NCBI GenBank assembly: GCA_009841635.1
Contig: VXLJ01000004.1
Coordinates: forward strand, 1-41,735
Length of the DNA stretch: 41,735 bases
Direction: 5' to 3'
From: Gammaproteobacteria bacterium
GTDB lineage: Bacteria > Pseudomonadota > Gammaproteobacteria > Pseudomonadales > Azotimanducaceae
The notes beneath the pieces are model-generated. The model saw only the letters and a list, made by a program, of their open reading frames with translations, was not told the origin of the DNA and did no database searches. A program made the position numbers and the translations under genes. Positions 9,235 to 17,840 of this stretch are shown here, piece after piece. Position 1 is the stretch's first letter; each line of letters begins with the position of its first letter.

Positions 9235-10569
9235 TCAATCTGACGCCGGCTTGTCGTCGTTGGTTTGAGTTTGTGGCGTCGCACCTACGTCGAAATCGTC
9301 TTCCATTGGAATTTGGGTGATGGTTGCTTCGGTGATGAAGTTTTCGCTGACTTTCTCAATCTTGACGGAATAGTTTTCGAGCGGTACCGTCGTGTTTTCA
9401 TCAGGAACGCGCCGCAGGTGATCCAGCAGCCAACCATTGACCGTACGGGGACCGTACTCGGGCAAGGTCCATTTGGCTGCATGGTTTAGCTCATGCAAGA
9501 GCGTGTTGCCTGTTACCTTGTAGGCGTCTTGGCCTTCGATCAACTCAAACCTGCTGGGTTCTTCGCCATTGGTTCCCTCGGTAAATTCGCCAACGATTTC
9601 TTCGATGATGTCATCAATCGTTATCAAGCCTACGACCACACCAAACTCATCGACCACAATGCTGAATCGACGACGCTGTTGTTTGAAGTTGTGGACGAGG
9701 CGCGACAGAGCTACAGAACTTGGGGTGAAGTAGGTCTTTTCTAGTACGCGAAGCAATGCGTCGTGGTCGGCATTCGGATTCCGCACCAGCTTGTTTGCCT
9801 CGCGCATGTGCAATACACCTTCAATCTCATTGATACTTTCTCTATAGACGGGCAAACGTGTATGGTTTGAATTAGCGATTCGCTCGCGAATCTCATTCAT
9901 GTTCGCATTCAAATCGATGCCATGGATTTGCTCGCGCGCTTGCATGACGTCGCCAACCGTCTGTTCCTCGAGGTTCAAGATGTTCATGATCATGGCTTGG
10001 CGATTGCGTGGCAATTTACGGGCTTGATCAAATACTTGACGCAGCTCTTCTTCGGTCAAATCCCCTTCGTCGTCCACATGGTTTTTGGTGAACGGCTTGA
10101 CAACGAATGCGCCGCAGAAATTCAAGCCTGTGACCATGTACTTCATGATGGAATGCAGCGGCACGAGGATGTACGCACTTGGATACGCGATGATCTCCGG
10201 ACGCACTGCGGCAATCGTCTTTGGTGCGATTTCAGCAAAAATCAGGAAAATGAGAGTCATGGAAACGGTCGAAACAACACCGCCAACTTCGGTCCCAAAC
10301 CATCTCACGCACAATACCGTGAAAATGACCGCGGCTGAGTAGTTCACAAGGTTGTTGCCAATCAAGATCACGCCGAGTAGTCGGTCCTTGTGCTGCAAGA
10401 GTTTGTAGGCACGTCGCGCCCCGCCGTGGCGCCGTCGCACGAGCGCACGCATGCGATACACATTGATCTTCATCATGGCGGTTTCAGAGCTCGAGAAATA
10501 CGCGCTCACCACCAGTAGCAAAAAACAAGCGAGAAGGAGTACCCAAGCGGGTACGACGATAGTTTCCAT
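9235..10569 (-). CDS. yfjD: CNNM/CBS-domain membrane protein, HlyC/CorC family
   Basis: With the ATG at 10567-10569 the protein has 444 residues. It starts with a membrane helix (VPAWVLLLACFLLLVVSAYF), followed by SSSETAMM, the mark of the DUF21/CNNM transmembrane domain, and three further hydrophobic segments. A pair of CBS domains follows (about 190-320, including TRLPVYRESINEIEGVLHM and IVVDEFGVVVGLITIDDIIE). A C-terminal CorC/HlyC-type domain ends the chain. Relatives are linked to Mg2+ or Co2+ efflux; the substrate here is not shown. It lies 13 bases downstream of ypjD on the same strand, next to ffh, as yfjD and ypjD do in E. coli. The open frame upstream of the ATG lies inside ypjD and is not needed. 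Confidence 0.88.
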   Translation of the reverse strand: METIVVPAWVLLLACFLLLVVSAYFSSSETAMMKINVYRMRALVRRRHGGARRAYKLLQHKDRLLGVILIGNNLVNYSAAVIFTVLCVRWFGTEVGGVVSTVSMTLIFLIFAEIAPKTIAAVRPEIIAYPSAYILVPLHSIMKYMVTGLNFCGAFVVKPFTKNHVDDEGDLTEEELRQVFDQARKLPRNRQAMIMNILNLEEQTVGDVMQAREQIHGIDLNANMNEIRERIANSNHTRLPVYRESINEIEGVLHMREANKLVRNPNADHDALLRVLEKTYFTPSSVALSRLVHNFKQQRRRFSIVVDEFGVVVGLITIDDIIEEIVGEFTEGTNGEEPSRFELIEGQDAYKVTGNTLLHELNHAAKWTLPEYGPRTVNGWLLDHLRRVPDENTTVPLENYSVKIEKVSENFITEATITQIPMEDDFDVGATPQTQTNDDKPASD

Positions 10570-10582
10570 CGTTTTTACAGTA

Positions 10583-11374
10583 CTACGTGCCGTAACCAAA
10601 AATGAACGTGAGCCCGAAATAGCCGAGCACGAGCACGGCAAATGCAAGCAGTGAGAGTCGCGCAGATAGCAAGCCGCGCCAGCCAAACCAAAGTTGACCC
10701 GCGATCAGGGCGACGTAAATAAACCAGGCGGCAAAGGCCAGCGTCAAGTGCGTGAGGTAATTGCCTTCTTGCACAAAATCCCAGCGTCCGATAAAACCGG
10801 TCGCTATGGATATGGTCAATAACGCCCCACCAAGCCAAAGCAACCAAGAACTAGTCGATTCCACCGTTTGCAATGGTGGCATGAGCTTGATGAATGCGGT
10901 CGCATCGTGTTTTTTGAGGCGATAGTGCAAGGCGATGATGGCCCCGGCCTGCAACGCAGCTAAAGCGAGCGTTGCGTAGGCGAGCATGCTAACCAGCACG
11001 TGCACGATTGCAGTCGTTTGTTCGATGGGAGGGTTATGCGTCATAGGCAGCGCTAAAGAGCCGCCTATCGCAATGAATGAAAGTGGCACGACGATGAATG
11101 CAAGGACGCGATAGCCTTGTACGAGATATAGGTAGAACGTTAAAGCTGTCGCAACCCACAGTACCAGCACAGCGCTTGACCAAGCTGTGAGTTGAATGCC
11201 GGCTTCCGTTTGAATCAAGAAGACGGCATAGATCAAGTGACTTAGCAGCGCAGGCAAAGCGAAAGCGGCCACGCGGCGATTTGAGAAAGTCTCGAAGGCT
11301 TTGGAGCGGAGCTGCAACCAGAGGTAGGCGAGATACAAAAGCGCAGCAATACCGCCGAACAGGTCGGGCGTCAT
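10583..11374 (-). CDS. ypjD: YpjD/CcsA-like inner membrane protein
   Basis: This 263-residue protein is nearly all hydrophobic, with about eight membrane segments. The middle part (TTAIVHVLVSMLAYATLALAAL), the GGALLTISIATGF segment and the later THLTLAFAAW are typical of the cytochrome c assembly (CcsA/CcmC-like) fold. Conserved histidines in IVHVLVS and YLTHLTL are candidates for haem contact. It is divergent from ffh across 81 bases that must hold both promoters. The same ypjD/ffh arrangement occurs in E. coli. The precise function of YpjD is not known; haem handling is inferred from the fold. Confidence 0.88.
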   Translation of the reverse strand: MTPDLFGGIAALLYLAYLWLQLRSKAFETFSNRRVAAFALPALLSHLIYAVFLIQTEAGIQLTAWSSAVLVLWVATALTFYLYLVQGYRVLAFIVVPLSFIAIGGSLALPMTHNPPIEQTTAIVHVLVSMLAYATLALAALQAGAIIALHYRLKKHDATAFIKLMPPLQTVESTSSWLLWLGGALLTISIATGFIGRWDFVQEGNYLTHLTLAFAAWFIYVALIAGQLWFGWRGLLSARLSLLAFAVLVLGYFGLTFIFGYGT

Positions 11375-11455
11375 AGATTTGCTGGAATCAAATAACCGTC
11401 AAATGTAGAACGAAACTAGAATTCGCGCGCCGTTTCGGAGCGCCGTTGCGCCATC

Positions 11456-12802
11456 ATGTTTGACAACTTAACGAACAAACTCTCGCAGACTTTCGCTGGT
11501 TTGCGGTCGCGCAAGCTCACCGAAAACAACATTGCGGACGCCATTCGAACCGTACGCACAGCCCTGCTTGAAGCCGATGTCGCGTTAGAAGTAGTCATAC
11601 CGTTTGTAGAGGCTGTCAGAAAGCAATCGCTGGGACGTGAATTTGTCGCCGCGGTGCGACCTGGCGACATGTTCGTGAAGTTCGTCCACGAAGAGCTGGT
11701 TGCCCTCATGGGGACGGACGTGGCCGAGCTCGACCTCGAAACTGGTAAAAAACCAGCGGTCATTTTAATGGCTGGGTTGCAAGGAACTGGCAAAACCACG
11801 ACCGCTGCGAAACTTGCCAAATACCTGAAATCAGAGCGGTCGCTTAAGGTCGCAGTCGTTTCCGCGGACGTATATCGCCCCGCTGCCATCGAGCAGTTGC
11901 GCGTTCTTGCTGATTCGGTGGAAGCGCATTTCATTGATGCAGATGACGATGAGCAACCTCAGGAGATCGTAGCACGTGCGGTAAACGTCGCCACCCAATC
12001 AGAAGACGACGTTCTCATTGTCGACACTGCAGGTCGCTTGGCGATCGATGACGACATGATGGCTGAAATTTCGCAATTGCACGCGCGACTTGCGCCAGCA
12101 GAAACGTTATTCGTCGTAGACGCTATGACAGGACAGGATGCGGCAAAGACTGCGAGAACGTTTGATAAAGCACTAGAACTAACCGGCGTGATACTCACCA
12201 AAGTCGATGGCGACGCGCGGGGTGGCGCTGCGTTGTCAGTGCGAGCTATTACACAGAAACCGATTAAGTTCCTTGGTGTTGGTGAAGACGTTGAAGGTTT
12301 GGAGCTCTTCCATCCCGATCGCATTGCTTCACGCATTCTTGGGATGGGTGACATTCTTAGCCTCGTCGAAGAAGCAGAACGAAAAGTTGACATCGATGCA
12401 AGTAAGCGGGTGGTCAAACGCATGCTTCGAGGCGCTGCATTTACGTTCGATGACATGCGCGAACAGATCAAGCAAATGAACGATATGGGTGGCATGACGA
12501 GTGTGTTGGCCAGAATGCCGAACATGCCTAATGTAAAGGTCAAAGACACCGACGAAGATGCGATTAAAAAGCACGCCATCATCATTGATTCGATGACTGC
12601 GCGAGAACGCGCGTACCCGAATCTTTTGAATATTCCATCGCGCAAACAGCGGATCGCAGCCGGCAGTGGCACGCGAATTCAGGACGTTAACTTCACGATT
12701 CGAAAGTTCAAGCAAATGCAGAAGGCGACAAAACGCCTAGGTCGAATGGGCCGCTCGAACAAAATGTTGAATCAACTTGAACAGATCATGGCTGAAAAGT
12801 GA
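11456..12802 (+). CDS. ffh: Signal recognition particle protein Ffh
   Basis: Ffh with 4.5S RNA binds signal sequences of nascent membrane proteins and docks with FtsY. The 448 residues follow the standard N-G-M order. The N domain helices are at 1-95. The GTPase has the P-loop GLQGTGKTTT (107-116), DVYRPAA (138-144), DTAGR near 191 and TKVDGDARGG near 248. The M domain, from about 295, is rich in methionine (MNDMGGMTSVLARMPNMPN). GSGTRIQDVN and the final FKQMQKATKRLGRMG form the RNA-binding part. The M domain is compact but complete. The upstream region is short and shared with divergent ypjD. No clear Shine-Dalgarno sequence precedes the ATG. Confidence 0.97.
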   Translation: MFDNLTNKLSQTFAGLRSRKLTENNIADAIRTVRTALLEADVALEVVIPFVEAVRKQSLGREFVAAVRPGDMFVKFVHEELVALMGTDVAELDLETGKKPAVILMAGLQGTGKTTTAAKLAKYLKSERSLKVAVVSADVYRPAAIEQLRVLADSVEAHFIDADDDEQPQEIVARAVNVATQSEDDVLIVDTAGRLAIDDDMMAEISQLHARLAPAETLFVVDAMTGQDAAKTARTFDKALELTGVILTKVDGDARGGAALSVRAITQKPIKFLGVGEDVEGLELFHPDRIASRILGMGDILSLVEEAERKVDIDASKRVVKRMLRGAAFTFDDMREQIKQMNDMGGMTSVLARMPNMPNVKVKDTDEDAIKKHAIIIDSMTARERAYPNLLNIPSRKQRIAAGSGTRIQDVNFTIRKFKQMQKATKRLGRMGRSNKMLNQLEQIMAEK

Positions 12803-12906
12803 TCACGCAGCACTTGGAAGAAAAGGCATACGTTACGAAATCTACGTCATACCACGTGTTATCTGCGTAAAATCCGCGCCTCAATTCACCCATCACATTC
12901 GTATAT

Positions 12907-13512
12907 ATGGTCGTCATTCGTCTGGCTCGTCATGGGTCGCGACATAAGCCTTTTTATCACGTGACCGTCGCAGACCGCCGTGCGCGCCGAGACGGGACGT
13001 TTATTGAACGCGTGGGTTTCTACAACCCAATTGCGAAAGGCAAAGCAGAACGGCTCCGCATCAACCTAGAGCGAGTCGATTATTGGGTGGGGCACGGCGC
13101 ACAAACAAGCCAAACAGTATCAAGGTTGGTGAAGGAAGCGCGTCGCGCAGACAAAATCAAGGCTAGTCAACCTGCTGAAGAAGAGGTGTCCGAGCAAGTC
13201 GAAGCCGCCGCACCAGAAGAAGAGGTGCCTGAGCAAGTCGAAGCAGTGGCGCCAGAAGAAGAGAAACCTGAAGTAGCTGACGAAGTCAGCGATGCACCCA
13301 ATGCGGAGACGGCGGCCACAGCTGCAGCGGATGGCGATGCCACCGCAAGCGATGCAGAGGCTTCAAGCGCTACAGAGGCTTCGGCCGCCACGGACGATGC
13401 AAATGCAACTGAAGCGGCTCCCGAAACAGAAACAACCGCCGCAGCAACTGAAGACGATTCAGAAGTGGCCTCAGACGCGGTGGAAGAAGGCGACACCAAG
13501 CCCGCAACCTAA
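12907..13512 (+). CDS. rpsP: 30S ribosomal protein bS16 with a long acidic C-terminal tail
   Basis: The first 85 residues are normal bS16: [19 protein letters not shown], then [21 protein letters not shown] and the C-terminal helix block. The usual protein is about 80-90 residues; this one is 201. Residues 87-201 are low-complexity Glu/Ala/Thr/Asp. They start with near-identical repeats ([26 protein letters not shown]), and the tail lacks aromatic residues. The frame runs without a break to TAA, and rimM starts 3 bases later, so the tail is translated. Acidic Ala/Glu tails on bS16 are known in other lineages, but this length is unusual. The ATG has no Shine-Dalgarno sequence; TATATA abuts it. 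Confidence 0.95.
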   Translation: MVVIRLARHGSRHKPFYHVTVADRRARRDGTFIERVGFYNPIAKGKAERLRINLERVDYWVGHGAQTSQTVSRLVKEARRADKIKASQPAEEEVSEQVEAAAPEEEVPEQVEAVAPEEEKPEVADEVSDAPNAETAATAAADGDATASDAEASSATEASAATDDANATEAAPETETTAAATEDDSEVASDAVEEGDTKPAT

Positions 13513-13515
13513 CGG

Positions 13516-14028
13516 TTGAAACTAGACCAATTTGTTGTTGTCGGTCGCATCGGCACCGCCTTCGGTTTGAATGGTTGGACACACGTCCATTCTTACACCG
13601 AACCCCCCACGAATCTCATGACGTACGAGCCATTGTTTGTAGGTGCTGAGGCGAACTCGTGGGAGCAGCTCGATCTTGTCGAATTCCAGCTACATGGTGA
13701 TCGATTGATTGCACGCATTGGCGAGTGTGCTTCACGCGAGGATGCAATTGCACTACGCAACAAGGACCTTGCGATACGAAGGTCGGATCTTCCTATTCCA
13801 AAACTTGACGAGTTTTACTGGGTTGACTTAGTCGGTCTAGAGGTTGTGAATACGGACGAAATAAACCTCGGGACGGTTCGTCGTGTAACCGATTACGGCG
13901 CTTCACCGGTGCTTGAAGTGGATGGAAGCGGTAGCACCTATTTGATACCTCTGGTGAAGCCCATTGTGGACGCGATCGATTTAAGACAAGGTCTGCGTGT
14001 CTGTTGGGACGCGACCTGGATAGCGTAG
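13516..14028 (+). CDS. rimM: Ribosome maturation factor RimM
   Basis: RimM helps 30S head assembly and 16S processing, binding uS19. The 170 residues contain the N-terminal RimM barrel (FVVVGRIGTAFGLNGWTHV) and the C-terminal PRC-barrel (EFYWVDLVGLEVVN to YLIPLVKPIVDAID). The start is TTG at 13516, three bases after the rpsP stop. No ATG exists before the conserved VVVGRIG block, and no Shine-Dalgarno sequence is evident, so initiation probably depends on coupling to rpsP. The order rpsP-rimM-trmD-rplS is the conserved operon. Confidence 0.94.
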   Translation: MKLDQFVVVGRIGTAFGLNGWTHVHSYTEPPTNLMTYEPLFVGAEANSWEQLDLVEFQLHGDRLIARIGECASREDAIALRNKDLAIRRSDLPIPKLDEFYWVDLVGLEVVNTDEINLGTVRRVTDYGASPVLEVDGSGSTYLIPLVKPIVDAIDLRQGLRVCWDATWIA

Positions 14029-14036
14029 GCAAATCG

Positions 14037-14789
14037 ATGTGGATGGGAGTGGTCACCACGATGCCAGGGGTGATCGAAGCTGCTTTGAGCGAAGGTGTGA
14101 TTGGCCGTGCTGCTGATCAAGGTGTTTTCGACCTAGAACTATTCAATGTGCGTGACCACGCGCAGGACAAGTATGGCTCGATTGACGATCGACCCTTTGG
14201 GGGTGCGCCCGGGATGCTCATGATGGCCGAGCCACTGGCCGCGAGTGTGGATCAAGCACTTGCACGCGCACCTGACATGCAGACAACGACCATCTTTCTT
14301 TCTCCTCAAGGAGAAACCCTTACCGAGTCTACCGTTGTGGATCTTGCCAGTGAATCTGCCTTGATTCTTGTATGCGGACGTTACGAAGGCGTCGACGAAC
14401 GCTTTGTCGAACAATATGTAGATCGCGAAATCTCTATTGGTGACTATGTCGTATCAGGTGGCGAGCTGCCAGCGTTGATTCTGATCGACGCCATCGGCCG
14501 GACGTTAGATGGAACACTCGGTAACGACGCTTCTGCAGTCGATGACTCTTTTAGGGATAATTTACTGGAAGGACCGCAGTTCACGCGTCCACGAAGCTGG
14601 CGAGGTAGAGCGGTGCCTGACGTGCTGACATCTGGCAATCATGCGGCCATAGCACAATGGCGGCGTGACCAAGCGTTGTTACGCACATGGCAGCGCCGAC
14701 CTGATCTGTTAACTCAGCGACGTTTCAGCGACGCAGAAAAGGCGTGGATCCGGCGCCACACGCATAAAAACCCACAGGACGGAGTCTAG
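14037..14789 (+). CDS. trmD: tRNA (guanine-N1)-methyltransferase TrmD
   Basis: TrmD methylates G37 of tRNAs with a G at position 36, preventing +1 frameshifts. The ATG at 14037 gives 250 residues starting [11 protein letters not shown], as expected for the family; the longer frame from 14004 would overlap rimM. The SPOUT trefoil-knot signatures are clear: [27 protein letters not shown] and [20 protein letters not shown]. One glycine of the usual GGGPGM loop is alanine here, a mild change. It starts 8 bases after rimM and ends 2 bases before rplS. Confidence 0.96.
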   Translation: MWMGVVTTMPGVIEAALSEGVIGRAADQGVFDLELFNVRDHAQDKYGSIDDRPFGGAPGMLMMAEPLAASVDQALARAPDMQTTTIFLSPQGETLTESTVVDLASESALILVCGRYEGVDERFVEQYVDREISIGDYVVSGGELPALILIDAIGRTLDGTLGNDASAVDDSFRDNLLEGPQFTRPRSWRGRAVPDVLTSGNHAAIAQWRRDQALLRTWQRRPDLLTQRRFSDAEKAWIRRHTHKNPQDGV

Positions 14790-14791
14790 CA

Positions 14792-15196
14792 ATGGGCAGG
14801 AAAGGATTCGTAGAGCAGGTTGAACAGCGTCATCTGCGCGAGTTGCAAACCCGCGGTACGGTTGGATCTTCGGATGGGAAAGCACATGAAAAGGCTCCAA
14901 TTCCGGCATTCTCGGTCGGCGATACTGTGGCGGTTCAAGTCCTCATTACCGAAGGCGATAAAACACGGTTGCAACGTTTTGAAGGCGTTGTGATTGGCAA
15001 ACGCAACCGTGGCCTAAACTCGTCCTTCACGGTACGGAAGATCTCGCACGGATTTGGCGTAGAACGTACCTTCCAACTGCACAGTCCTTTAATCGATAGC
15101 ATCAAAGTCAATCGTCGCGGCGATGTGCGGAAAGCAAAGATTTATTACCTTCGCGAGCGGTCTGGTAGGTCAGCACGCATCAAAGAGAAGATTTGA
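14792..15196 (+). CDS. rplS: 50S ribosomal protein bL19
   Basis: bL19 lies at the 30S/50S interface. The core from [13 protein letters not shown] through [34 protein letters not shown] and the C-terminal [16 protein letters not shown] is textbook. The protein has 134 residues against about 115 for E. coli; the extra is an N-terminal stretch ([18 protein letters not shown]) between the first helix and the core. GGAG at 14781-14784 lies 7 bases before the ATG, one of the better ribosome binding sites in the window. It is the last gene of the rpsP-rimM-trmD-rplS operon; xerD follows after 21 bases. Confidence 0.96.
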   Translation: MGRKGFVEQVEQRHLRELQTRGTVGSSDGKAHEKAPIPAFSVGDTVAVQVLITEGDKTRLQRFEGVVIGKRNRGLNSSFTVRKISHGFGVERTFQLHSPLIDSIKVNRRGDVRKAKIYYLRERSGRSARIKEKI

Positions 15197-15217
15197 TCAC
15201 TGCCACAAGGTAATCAC

Positions 15218-16120
15218 GTGGCAGGCAAGTCGACCGTCGTTTCACACGACGTGCAGAACTTTCTCGACACGATCTGGTATGAGCGCAATCTTTCCCAGAA
15301 CACGATAACCGCTTACCGAAATGACTTAGTTGCGTTCGACGAGTGGCTAGGTAGTAAAAAACTCTTACATTGTTCGCGCCAGGACATCTTGGCTTATTTA
15401 GCAGAGCATGCACTTGACGCGAAAGCTGCATCGAGTCGTGCACGGTTGTTGTCAAGCATGCGCGGATTTTTTAATTTTGCGGTTGATCGCAATCTCTTAA
15501 CACAGAACCCAATTGCGAACATCGATAGTCCAAAACTAGCAAAACGGTTGCCAGACTATCTATCTGAGGCTGAAGTAGATGCACTGCTGAACGCACCTAA
15601 CCCTGATGCTAATCCGGTGGAATTTCGAGATCGTGCCATGCTAGAGGTGCTTTACGCAACGGGTATACGAGTAAGCGAACTGGTGCAGCTGAAATTCGAG
15701 AGCATCAACTTCAATCAAGGTATGCTGCGCGTCGTTGGGAAAGGCAACAAAGAACGGGTCGTGCCGTTAGGCGATGAAGCGCTCAGTTGGGTAACAAAAT
15801 TTCACGGAAGCGCACGAGGTGAATTGCTGTCTAACCGTGTGAGCGATGCGATGTTTCCAAGCAAGCGCGGCACCACGATGACGAGACAGACTTTTTGGTA
15901 CGCCGTCAAGCGTTACGCACGGCGTGCTGGCATTGAACGCAAGTTGTCGCCTCACACGCTTCGGCATGCTTTTGCAACGCATTTGTTAAATCATGGTGCA
16001 GATTTGCGCGCAGTGCAGATGATGCTGGGTCATGCAAGTCTATCGACCACGCAAATCTATACTCAAGTCGCGAATGAGCGCATCAAAGCACTGCACAGCA
16101 TGCACCACCCGCGAGGATGA
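15218..16120 (+). CDS. xerD: Site-specific tyrosine recombinase XerD
   Basis: XerD works with XerC at dif to resolve chromosome dimers. The 300-residue protein has the N-terminal SAM-like core-binding domain (FLDTIWYERNLSQNTITAY) and the catalytic domain. All six catalytic residues are visible: Arg151 (GIRVSELV), Lys175 (VGKGNKER), His246 and Arg249 (SPHTLRHAF), His272 (LGHASL) and Tyr281 (IYTQV). The start is GTG at 15218 with AAGG 8-9 bases upstream. The following gene is dsbC, the standard xerD-dsbC neighbourhood, which favours XerD over XerC. The stop lies inside a small hairpin (GCGAGG 16111 with CCTCGC 16130) with no T run. Confidence 0.94.
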   Translation: MAGKSTVVSHDVQNFLDTIWYERNLSQNTITAYRNDLVAFDEWLGSKKLLHCSRQDILAYLAEHALDAKAASSRARLLSSMRGFFNFAVDRNLLTQNPIANIDSPKLAKRLPDYLSEAEVDALLNAPNPDANPVEFRDRAMLEVLYATGIRVSELVQLKFESINFNQGMLRVVGKGNKERVVPLGDEALSWVTKFHGSARGELLSNRVSDAMFPSKRGTTMTRQTFWYAVKRYARRAGIERKLSPHTLRHAFATHLLNHGADLRAVQMMLGHASLSTTQIYTQVANERIKALHSMHHPRG

Positions 16121-16160
16121 TTTCAAAAACCTCGCTTAAGACGAAAAGAGCGAAAAACCT

Positions 16161-16916
16161 ATGAAGATTTTGAAGCACTGGATACGAACCCCCCTACTGG
16201 CTTCGATTTGTATTGCGGCAATGGTGTCCAATGCGAATGAAGAAGATGTCAAAGAGCTTGTCGCAACCATGATGGGATCTGACAATCAGGTTGTGAATGT
16301 CAAAGCTGCGGAAATTGAGGGTTTTTTCGAGGTTCTGACACAGGATCTGACCATCCTCTATGTGTCGGATGACTTACGTTGGGTCATCATCGGTGAATTA
16401 GTTGAAGCGATCCATGATCCGGAACTGCAATTTGTGCGACTTGGCGAGCAAACGCGTAACGCGGTGCGAGAACGTCAATTGAATGCCATCGATGAGACCG
16501 ATGTGATTGCCTTCGCGCCGCCGTTTGAGAAACCCAAGGCCGTCGTGCATGTATTTACCGACACGACGTGTGGCTACTGCCAAAAGCTCCACGCAGAACT
16601 GCCAGAATATCATGGCAAAGGCATCGAGATTAGGTACCTCGCATACCCGCGTGCCGGTATTGGCAGCGAACCGTATAAACAGATGGCGGCGGCTTGGTGT
16701 TCGGACAATCCACATGTCGCTATTACCCAGCTCAAACGCGGTGGTACCCTGGAAGAAACTGAATGCAACAATCCAGTTGCAGGTCAATATCGACTGGGGC
16801 AATTCATGGGATTACGGGGTACACCACTGCTTGTCCTTAGCAATGGCAAAACGGTCGGCGGCTACGTAAATGCCGAAGAACTTGAAACCATATTGCAGGA
16901 TGAAGGTCTGCTGTAG
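16161..16916 (+). CDS. dsbC: Periplasmic disulfide isomerase DsbC
   Basis: DsbC reshuffles wrong disulfides in periplasmic proteins. The 251 residues begin with a basic stretch and a hydrophobic core (LLASICIAAMVSNA), a likely Sec signal peptide cut near residue 25. The N-terminal dimerisation domain follows. The thioredoxin domain starts near 125 and has the CGYC active site at 137-140 and the cis-proline Thr-Pro at 221-222. Cys180 and Cys202 match the structural disulfide of DsbC. It follows xerD by 40 bases. Confidence 0.93.
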   Translation: MKILKHWIRTPLLASICIAAMVSNANEEDVKELVATMMGSDNQVVNVKAAEIEGFFEVLTQDLTILYVSDDLRWVIIGELVEAIHDPELQFVRLGEQTRNAVRERQLNAIDETDVIAFAPPFEKPKAVVHVFTDTTCGYCQKLHAELPEYHGKGIEIRYLAYPRAGIGSEPYKQMAAAWCSDNPHVAITQLKRGGTLEETECNNPVAGQYRLGQFMGLRGTPLLVLSNGKTVGGYVNAEELETILQDEGLL

Positions 16917-16932
16917 GCGACTAGAATTGAAG

Positions 16933-16955
16933 TAATTGGTATAACTATTTGATAC
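16933..16955 (+). promoter_or_regulatory. Recurring intergenic motif, copy B (upstream of sdhC)
   Basis: TAATT (16933-16937), seven bases ending TAA, then CTATTTGATAC (16945-16955), followed by a TATAAAATTA block to 16971. It sits 17 bases after the dsbC stop and about 145 bases before sdhC, with the same internal spacing as the other four copies. Confidence 0.55.
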
Positions 16956-16985
16956 ATAAGGTATAAAATTACTATCGCACCTCAA

Positions 16986-17037
16986 TGAGTGGTTTGAACG
17001 GTACTCACACGATAGTTCAAGCGCACAAAACCACTCA
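16986..17037 (+). promoter_or_regulatory. Long stem-loop in the sdhC upstream region
   Basis: TGAGTGGTTT (16986-16995) and AAACCACTCA (17028-17037) are perfect 10-base arms. Inside, GAAC (16996-16999) can pair with GTTC (17015-17018), leaving a 9-base bulge on the 3' side. There is no T run after it, so a simple terminator is unlikely. It lies 64 bases before the sdhC start and would be in the mRNA leader if transcription starts near copy B of the motif. Confidence 0.5.
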
Positions 17038-17100
17038 AAGCGAACTCTGCGTATCATTCACATGTGCTCAAGTTGCCGCTGCAGAGGGGGTTGGTAACGC

Positions 17101-17487
17101 GTGGCGGCAACGAAAATGACTCGGCCAGTCAACCTTTCGCTTATCGCATTCCGATTTCCCATCGCCGCGATTATTTCTATTCTGCACCGCATATCTGGCG
17201 TAGTGCTATTTATCGGCATGGGCTATCTTGCATACCTCCTGAGCATGTCGTTGCAATCCGCCGAGTCTTTTGCATGGGTGCTACATGCGATGCACCATAC
17301 GGCGCATGGGTTCTTTCTTTGGTTGGTGGTGAGCGCGGTCGCGTATCACTTTATCGCCGGAATCAGGCATTTATTACTTGATTTCCATATCGGGGATTCG
17401 ATAGAAGTTAGTCGAGGCAGTGCCTGGGCGGTGCTTATATTGAGCTTGGTTAGTTCGCTCCTGTTCGGTGCATGGTTAGTACTGTGA
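17101..17487 (+). CDS. sdhC: Succinate dehydrogenase cytochrome b556 subunit
   Basis: SdhC is one of two membrane anchors of complex II; it binds haem b and ubiquinone. The 128 residues include RPVNLSLIAFRFPIAAIISILHRISG, the hallmark N-terminus, whose Ser/Arg in SILHRISG help form the quinone site. Three membrane helices follow, with AYHFIAGIRHLLLD carrying the haem histidine. I choose GTG 17101 because a GAGGGGG stretch lies about 10 bases upstream; ATG 17116 (MTRPVNLSL) is a fair alternative. It overlaps sdhD. Confidence 0.93.
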   Translation: MAATKMTRPVNLSLIAFRFPIAAIISILHRISGVVLFIGMGYLAYLLSMSLQSAESFAWVLHAMHHTAHGFFLWLVVSAVAYHFIAGIRHLLLDFHIGDSIEVSRGSAWAVLILSLVSSLLFGAWLVL

Positions 17488-17840
17488 GCAACCGCCTAGC
17501 CGCCAAACGGGGTTTGATCGATTTCATACTGCAGCGTTTAACTGCCGTGGTTTTAGGTATCTATGTCATTCATCTTACCCTTGTTTTCGCATTGAATGGC
17601 GACATGGATTACACGGCGTGGCGTAGCTACTTTAACTCTGGCTACTCATTGCTGCTGGCGTCGCTCACGATCGTTTGCGTTGTACTGCACGGCTGGATCG
17701 GCATGTGGACCATCGGTACAGACTATCTCATCGGATCGCCAATAAAACGAGCAGCACGGGTCATTTACCAGTTGATCGTCGTGTTCATATTGGCAGCGTA
17801 TTTAGTTTTTAGCATGATGTTGATTTGGGGTTATCTGTGA
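17472..17840 (+). CDS. sdhD: Succinate dehydrogenase hydrophobic anchor subunit
   Basis: SdhD is the second membrane anchor. The 122 residues start with [20 protein letters not shown], the usual SdhD opening, and contain three membrane helices. [17 protein letters not shown] carries the haem-ligand histidine and the Asp-Tyr pair near the quinone site. ATG 17472 overlaps sdhC by 16 bases; GTG 17484, overlapping the sdhC stop as GTGA, is equally possible. Translation is probably coupled along sdhCDA. Confidence 0.92.
   Translation: MVSTVSNRLAAKRGLIDFILQRLTAVVLGIYVIHLTLVFALNGDMDYTAWRSYFNSGYSLLLASLTIVCVVLHGWIGMWTIGTDYLIGSPIKRAARVIYQLIVVFILAAYLVFSMMLIWGYL

Noticed and set aside
11959-12672. 237-codon antisense ORF inside ffh
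   Set aside because: It is the reverse frame of a strongly conserved gene, rich in Ser/Arg/Ala as expected for a shadow frame.
13180-13262. Tandem repeats resembling a short repeat array
   Set aside because: The repeats are in-frame protein repeats of the bS16 tail, with no spacers of the CRISPR type.
13167-13499. 110-codon antisense ORF opposite the bS16 tail, Ser/Ala/Val-rich
   Set aside because: A by-product of the repetitive GAA/GCA codons on the other strand; no independent start signal.
16111-16135. Hairpin at the end of xerD as a terminator
   Set aside because: Six-base stem with a 13-base loop and no T run, and dsbC follows closely; read-through is more likely.
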